From assembly GCA_039190895.1 (NCBI GenBank), contig JBCCXY010000001.1:62001-126000 (forward strand): a stretch of DNA of 64,000 nt. The letters run 5' to 3'. The notes beneath the pieces are model-generated. The model was not told the DNA's origin and made no database searches. It saw only the letters and a program-made list of their open reading frames with translations. Each line of letters begins with the position of its first letter. Position 1 is the first letter of the stretch. Below are positions 59,747-64,000 of this stretch, piece after piece. This stretch comes from Ovoidimarina sp039190895. GTDB lineage: Bacteria; Pseudomonadota; Alphaproteobacteria; Rhodobacterales; Rhodobacteraceae. A program made the translations under genes and the position numbers.

Positions 59747-60909
59747 CAGGCCGACCGATCCAATGAGGCCGACGGAATAAACCGCTCATGACACTGCAAC
59801 GCGAACCGGTCCGTCATCCCCGCGATGTAATCCGACACGATCCGCGCCAGCGCCGCTTCGTCTGCCGCCTCGGCTACGTCCTTGCGCCATTGCTTCGGAA
59901 GCTGATCGGGATGCGCCATGAAAAACGGGAACAGGTCGCGCACGACTGCCGTCACCTCCTCTCGCATCTGCACGACGCTCGGCGCCCGGTACATCCGCTC
60001 AAACAGGAACGCGCGGATCACCTTCAGCTCCTCGAATATCCCATCCGAGAACTGCACCACCGTCCGCCCAGCATGCCGAATATCACGCGGTGACTGCGCG
60101 CCGATCTCGATCAGGTTTGCCCGCGCCACGGCGATCACATCCTCCACCAGCACCCCAAAGAACCGCCGCAACGCCTCGTGCCGGCGGCGGTAATAGTTCA
60201 GCCCCGGATACCGCTGATCCACCTCCGCGAACATATCCCGCAGGATCGGCAATTCGGCCAACTCGTCGGTCGAGAACAGTTCCGCCCGCAACCCGTCATG
60301 CAGGTCGTGGTGGTTGTACGCCACATCATCCGAAATCGCCGCCACCTGCGCTTCGGCGCTCGCATGGGTGTCCAGCTCCAGATCCTGCCGCGTCTGACAC
60401 TCCGCCAGCGCCCACGGCAGCGCGCCCTCCACCGGACCGTTATGCTTGGCCAGGCCCTCCAGCGTCTCCCACGTCAGGTTGAGCCCGTCGAACTCCGCGT
60501 AGTGCCGCTCCAGCGAGGTCACGATCCGGATCGCCTGCGCGTTGTGATCGAACCCGCCATAGGGCGCCATCAGCTCCTGCAGTGCATCCTCGCCCGTATG
60601 CCCGAACGGCGTGTGCCCCAGGTCATGCGCCAGCGCCAACGCCTCTGTCAGCTCCAGATCCAGCTCCAGCACCCCGGCAATCGTCCGCGCCACCTGCGCA
60701 ACCTCCAGCGAGTGCGTCAGCCGCGTCCGGAAGTAATCGCCCTCATGCTCGATAAAGACCTGCGTCTTGTGCTTGAGGCGCCGGAAAGCGGAGGCATGGA
60801 TGATCCGATCCCGATCCCGCTGCCAGCACGTGCGAAACGTCGACTCCTCCTCGGGATAAAGCCGCCCCCGGCTCTCTACGGGGCGCGACGCATAGGCCGC
60901 ACGCGCCAT
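59746..60909 (-). CDS. dgt: Deoxyguanosinetriphosphate triphosphohydrolase-like protein
   Basis: A 387-residue HD-domain enzyme: DRDRIIHASAFRRLKHKTQVF, RTRLTHSLEVAQVAR (metal His), LAHDLGHTPFGHTGEDAL (HD), and DDVAYNHHDLHDGLRA (Asp). It hydrolyses dNTPs to nucleoside and triphosphate; this alphaproteobacterial group is type 2. Sixth gene of the conserved block but separated from argS by DUF1203, lipoprotein and VOC genes. Confidence 0.93.
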   Translation of the reverse strand: MARAAYASRPVESRGRLYPEEESTFRTCWQRDRDRIIHASAFRRLKHKTQVFIEHEGDYFRTRLTHSLEVAQVARTIAGVLELDLELTEALALAHDLGHTPFGHTGEDALQELMAPYGGFDHNAQAIRIVTSLERHYAEFDGLNLTWETLEGLAKHNGPVEGALPWALAECQTRQDLELDTHASAEAQVAAISDDVAYNHHDLHDGLRAELFSTDELAELPILRDMFAEVDQRYPGLNYYRRRHEALRRFFGVLVEDVIAVARANLIEIGAQSPRDIRHAGRTVVQFSDGIFEELKVIRAFLFERMYRAPSVVQMREEVTAVVRDLFPFFMAHPDQLPKQWRKDVAEAADEAALARIVSDYIAGMTDRFALQCHERFIPSASLDRSA

Positions 60910-60981
60910 GACACGTTCCTTTCAGGTCCACCGCCTACATAGCGAACCGCCCCCGGAAACCGCCAGTGTCTTCTTCTGGCC

Positions 60982-61020
60982 GAAAATACTCCGGGGGGTA
61001 TGGGGGGCTGGCCCCCCAGC
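60982..61020 (-). repeat. Second hairpin repeat family, copy 2
   Basis: GAAAATACTCCGGGGGGT followed by GGGGGG-CTGG-CCCCCC, nearly identical to 55506. It lies between the SufE-like gene stop and the dgt start; minus-strand reading places the hairpin before GGAGTATTTTC, resembling a terminator. Confidence 0.75.
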
Positions 61021-61041
61021 GGATCGCCGTCAGGCGAAACC

Positions 61042-61449
61042 TCAGGCCGCAGACGCAACCGTCCGGATGCGCTCCACCATCGCGCGAAGCCCGTTGGACC
61101 GCTGGGCGCTGAGATGTTCATCCAGCCCCAGACGCGCCAACTGTTCCGCCGCGTCCACGCCGGGCACATCGGTCACAGGCCTGTCGTTGTACAAGGCCCC
61201 AAGTACCGCAATCAGCCCCCGCACGATCATCGCGTCGGAATCGCCGCGGAAGCGGAAGGTGGGGCCGTCGATCTCGGGCACAAGCCAAACTTGGCTCGCG
61301 CAGCCTTCCACCTTTGTGGCAGGCACCTTTAGCGCATCCTCCAACGGCGCCATCGCCTTGCCCATGTCGATGACATGGCGGTAGCGGTCTTCCCAGTCGT
61401 CCAGAAAGTCGAAGGTTTCGACGATGTCTTCAAAGGCCTCGGTGCTCAT
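61042..61449 (-). CDS. SufE family Fe-S cluster / sulphur transfer protein
   Basis: A 135-residue SufE protein: IVETFDFLDDWEDRYRHVIDMGKAMAPL, then KVEGCASQVWLVPEIDG with the persulfide-accepting Cys, and FRGDSDAMIVRGLIAVLGALYNDRPV. It accepts sulphur from a cysteine desulfurase for Fe-S assembly. No suf or isc operon genes are adjacent. The ATG at 61449 has AGGTGA upstream; a GTG three codons earlier is an alternative. Confidence 0.92.
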   Translation of the reverse strand: MSTEAFEDIVETFDFLDDWEDRYRHVIDMGKAMAPLEDALKVPATKVEGCASQVWLVPEIDGPTFRFRGDSDAMIVRGLIAVLGALYNDRPVTDVPGVDAAEQLARLGLDEHLSAQRSNGLRAMVERIRTVASAA

Positions 61450-61555
61450 GCCCGTCACCTAGGCGCACCAGCGTGAAACGTCCAGTCACACCCGGCCTTT
61501 TCAGCCGTGCATCAATCGGATACGCCAAGGCGGCAGGGAAGCCGGGGCCGGAACC

Positions 61556-62008
61556 ATGATCAATCGTATCGCACTTGTTGTTACCCTTCTGGCGGTGCTC
61601 GCCAGTTGCGGCCGGATCGCGGAGAGCCGCCTGAACCCGTTCAACTGGTTCGGCCGGGACCGCGCGGTTGCAGCGGCCGAACTTGCTGTTGTTGCAGAAG
61701 ACCCGCGCCCTCTGGTGTCGCAGGTCACTTCCGTGACGATTGAGCAGACCCCGGGGGGCGCCATCCTGCGGGCCGTCGGCCTTCCACCGCGCCAGGGCTT
61801 CTGGGAACCCGCGCTGTTGGGGCCAGACCGACAGGGCGACATTCTGGTCTTCCAGTTGCGGGCCGAGATGCCGCCGACGGCGACCCGCGTGTCGACGCAG
61901 CCGTCGCGGGAACTCGTCGTGGGCGCGTTTATCAGCGAACAGACGCTGGCCGGGGTGCGCGAGATCCAGGTGCTTGGCGCGCAGGCCTCGCGCGCCATCA
62001 GCCGCTGA
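61556..62008 (+). CDS. Lipoprotein, hypothetical
   Basis: A 150-residue protein with a lipobox (LVVTLLAVLASC, Cys about 18) and a beta-rich mature domain (VTSVTIEQTPGGAILRAVGLPPRQGFWEPALL...). No family recognised. It stands alone, divergent from the SufE-like gene and convergent with the patatin gene. Confidence 0.7.
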   Translation: MINRIALVVTLLAVLASCGRIAESRLNPFNWFGRDRAVAAAELAVVAEDPRPLVSQVTSVTIEQTPGGAILRAVGLPPRQGFWEPALLGPDRQGDILVFQLRAEMPPTATRVSTQPSRELVVGAFISEQTLAGVREIQVLGAQASRAISR

Positions 62009-62036
62009 TCCGGGCGCAGCCCACCGGTCTCGCGCG

Positions 62037-63392
62037 TTAGCGAAACATAGCGTGGGTGTCGACACTGGCCTCTTTGCCGATCTTCGCCTTGTGGTCTTTC
62101 AGGAATCCCTCCGCCGCGGCGCGTCCGGCGGTTTTCAGGCTGTCGAGGATCGGCACGGTTGGGACAAGCTTGGTCGCGACGCTCAGTTCTCGCATCAGGG
62201 GATCGTCAGCGATCATGTGGATCAGCACCTTCTTCATCGCCCCTTTCGGGATGCTGCCGTCCTCTAGCAGGCGAGAAACGAAGTCGATGGCCCGCAATTC
62301 CCTCAACAGCGACGAGTTAAAGCTGATCTCGTTGATCCGGTTCTGGATATCCTGCGGGGTGACAGGCACGTTCTCACGTTCAAGCGGATTGATGTTCACA
62401 ATGACGATGTCATCCGGAAGCCCGGGCCGGAACAAGGGAAACAGCGCCGGGTTGCCCATGTAGCCGCCATCCCAGAAGGCCTCGCACTGCCCCGTCTTGG
62501 GGTCGTCGATTTCCACCGCCTGGAACAGGGTCGGCAGGCAGGCCGAGGCGAGGAGGACATCGGTGTTGATCTCTTCATGCTCGAACACGCGAACCTTGCC
62601 GGTGCGCACATTCGTCGCCGACACAAACAACGACGGCTCGACGCGGGCGCAGACACGTTCGTATTCGAACTTCGCCGCAATCGGCTCCAGCGGATTGCGG
62701 TAGAACGGGCCTAGCCAATAGGGAGAGGTCATCCGGCTCGCCGTCTCGATCACCGAAAAGGGCAGCGAATACTCCAGCGCCTGCGCAATCGCCCCAGGCG
62801 CCGGGGATATTGTGGACATCCAATGCGTCATCCGCAGATCGCCCTGTGCGGCGACCTTGTTCCACAGCCAGTCGAGGTTGGCCTTCGCACCTTCGCGCCC
62901 TCCGGCGAGCATGCCCGCCTTGAACGCCGCCCCGTTGAGCGCCCCAGCCGAGGTGCCGGAAATGGCGGCAACCTCGATCTCGTCATCCTCCAGCAGCCGG
63001 TCAAGCACGCCCCAAGTGAACGCGCCATGGGCGCCACCGCCCTGCAGGGCAAGGTTGATGCGTTTTGTCTTGGGCGCCGCGCGTTCCGCTTTGGGCGCCG
63101 CTTTTGGCTTGGGATTGTCCGCTGCCTTCGCTTTGGCGGTCTTCGCTTTGGGCGCGACCTTGGCGGTTTTCACAGGCTTGGGCTCTGCAGCCTCGGGCTT
63201 GTGTGACGGTGCCTTTGCCTTGGCGGTCTTGGCCGCCTTTGGCGCAGGCTTGGCAGTAGTTTCGGGCTTGGGCTGCGCAGCCTCCGGCTGCGGGGTTGAG
63301 GGCCGCTTGCCAGCAGCAGTGGCCGCCGGCTTGGGTCGGGGCTTGGGCTTGGGCGCCGCGTTCGACGGGGGGCTCTTGCGGGGCGGGCTCAC
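62037..63392 (-). CDS. Patatin-like hydrolase with Lys/Ala/Pro-rich N-terminal tail
   Basis: A 451-residue protein. Residues 1-110 are almost only Lys, Ala, Pro, Thr and Glu in repeats such as KPAPKAAKTAKAKA, like histone-H1-type or PhaF-type tails. The patatin domain follows: oxyanion loop GGGAHG (118-123), nucleophile GTSAG (Ser148) and the catalytic Asp in DGGYMGNP. The C-terminal part resembles DUF3734. It is a serine esterase or phospholipase; no signal peptide. GTG start overlapping the 3-hydroxybutyrate dehydrogenase stop by 4 nt, suggesting a link to PHB mobilisation (inference). Confidence 0.85.
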   Translation of the reverse strand: MSPPRKSPPSNAAPKPKPRPKPAATAAGKRPSTPQPEAAQPKPETTAKPAPKAAKTAKAKAPSHKPEAAEPKPVKTAKVAPKAKTAKAKAADNPKPKAAPKAERAAPKTKRINLALQGGGAHGAFTWGVLDRLLEDDEIEVAAISGTSAGALNGAAFKAGMLAGGREGAKANLDWLWNKVAAQGDLRMTHWMSTISPAPGAIAQALEYSLPFSVIETASRMTSPYWLGPFYRNPLEPIAAKFEYERVCARVEPSLFVSATNVRTGKVRVFEHEEINTDVLLASACLPTLFQAVEIDDPKTGQCEAFWDGGYMGNPALFPLFRPGLPDDIVIVNINPLERENVPVTPQDIQNRINEISFNSSLLRELRAIDFVSRLLEDGSIPKGAMKKVLIHMIADDPLMRELSVATKLVPTVPILDSLKTAGRAAAEGFLKDHKAKIGKEASVDTHAMFR

Positions 63393-64000
63393 AGGGCGGT
63401 CCAGCCGCCGTCAACGCTGATCGTCGTGCCGGTGATCTGCGCCGCAGCGTTGGTGCAGAGGAACAGGCAGGTGCCGCCCATTTGCTCGGTCGTGGCGAAC
63501 TCGCGAGAGGGCTGGCGGGTGAGCATCACCTCACGGATCACCGTCTCGCGGTCCATGTCGTATTCCTTCATGGTGTCAGGGATCTGCGCCTCGACAAGCG
63601 GCGTCAGGACATAGCCCGGGCAGATGGCGTTGCAGGTGATCGGCTCCTCCGCCGTCTCCAGCGCGGTGACCTTGGTGAGGCCGACCACTCCGTGCTTCGC
63701 TGCCACATAGGCCGATTTGTAGGGCGACGCCGTCAGCCCATGGGCCGAAGCGATGTTGACTACCCTGCCCCAACCCGCCGCGCGCATCACCGGCAGCGCA
63801 GCGGCCGTTGTGTGGAACGCCGAGGACATGTTGATCGCGATGATTGCGTCCCATGAGCCTGCCGGAAACTCCGGAATAGGCGCCACGTGCTGGATGCCCG
63901 CGTTGTTCACAAGGATGTCGCAGGCCCCCGATTTTTCGATCAGCGCCCGGCACTCGTCACCCTTCGACATGTCCGCCTTGATGTACCGCGCCTCGACCCC
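63389..64000 (-). CDS. bdhA: 3-hydroxybutyrate dehydrogenase, 5' end beyond window
   Basis: The C-terminal 203 residues of a short-chain dehydrogenase; the frame is open to the window edge and the N-terminal nucleotide loop is missing. Visible: CDILVNNAGIQHVAPIPEFPAGSWD, catalytic Ser in VVNIASAHGLTASPYKSAYVAAKHG with the YVAAK pair, NAICPGYVLTPLVEAQI and the end ISVDGGWTAL. HGLTAS and the VLTPLVE loop are typical of (R)-3-hydroxybutyrate dehydrogenase, which oxidises the PHB monomer to acetoacetate. An internal ATG at 63970 is not the true start. Confidence 0.85.
   Translation of the reverse strand, partial: GVEARYIKADMSKGDECRALIEKSGACDILVNNAGIQHVAPIPEFPAGSWDAIIAINMSSAFHTTAAALPVMRAAGWGRVVNIASAHGLTASPYKSAYVAAKHGVVGLTKVTALETAEEPITCNAICPGYVLTPLVEAQIPDTMKEYDMDRETVIREVMLTRQPSREFATTEQMGGTCLFLCTNAAAQITGTTISVDGGWTAL

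Overview
The window is GC-rich, densely coded DNA that looks like the chromosome of an aerobic heterotrophic alphaproteobacterium, most likely a marine Rhodobacterales (Roseobacter-group) organism. This rests on gene content: a TRAP transporter with fused membrane subunits, polyhydroxybutyrate (PHB) genes, the aerobic phosphonate route PhnWAY, an alphaproteobacterial argS/SPOR/nagZ/scpA/scpB block and FnrL-type TTGAT-N4-ATCAA boxes. I see no rRNA, tRNA, CRISPR, phage genes or transposase.

Layout. 26-4347 (minus): a BASS-family transporter, an acyl-CoA ligase, and a Ni/Co exporter-type NicO protein with its DUF1007 partner. 4423-8369: a hypothetical protein, then two tandem paralogous exported proteins of unknown function, the upstream one split by a single in-frame TGA. 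8493-21252: a phosphonate island. It has an Opp-type ABC importer (SBP-B-C-D-F order), a cytoplasmic sulfatase-fold phosphonate monoester hydrolase and a LysR regulator on the minus strand. Divergently on the plus strand are phnW-phnA-phnY, which take 2-aminoethylphosphonate to acetate plus phosphate. A near-consensus Pho box sits upstream of the importer. 21326-37926 (minus, 11 genes without a strand switch): TRAP uptake, L- and D-lactate dehydrogenases, PhaA, PhaB, the complete pyruvate dehydrogenase complex, lipoyl synthase and PHB synthase. In order these form a lactate-to-pyruvate-to-acetyl-CoA-to-PHB pathway. A GntR/FadR-family regulator is divergent at its head, and a perfect FnrL box is placed for class II activation of phaB.

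39042-43541 (plus): four genes with 4-nt overlaps encoding an alpha/beta-hydrolase membrane protein, a small membrane protein, a MoxR-type AAA ATPase and a VWA protein with a degenerate metallopeptidase motif. 43577-50961: a phosphatase, ferredoxin-NADP reductase, an Ala/Asp/Glu-rich repeat protein, IF-3 (apparent AUC start and a hairpin-rich leader), an ArsR/SRPBCC pair that looks leaderless, a hypothetical protein and an FtsX-type ABC exporter. 51229-64000: citrate synthase, scpB-scpA-nagZ-SPOR-argS, DUF1203 protein, VOC protein, dgt, SufE-like protein, small lipoproteins, a patatin-like hydrolase with a histone-H1-like tail, and the 3' part of 3-hydroxybutyrate dehydrogenase, which runs off the window end.

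Two families of short intergenic repeats are present. One has a conserved GTAG foot followed by hairpins whose stems differ in sequence but stay paired, which is the architecture of REP elements mobilised by RAYT transposases. The most interesting features, in my view, are the Pho-controlled importer plus intracellular phosphonate ester hydrolase plus PhnWAY island, the lactate-to-PHB supercluster with its FnrL promoter, and the TGA-interrupted paralogue.
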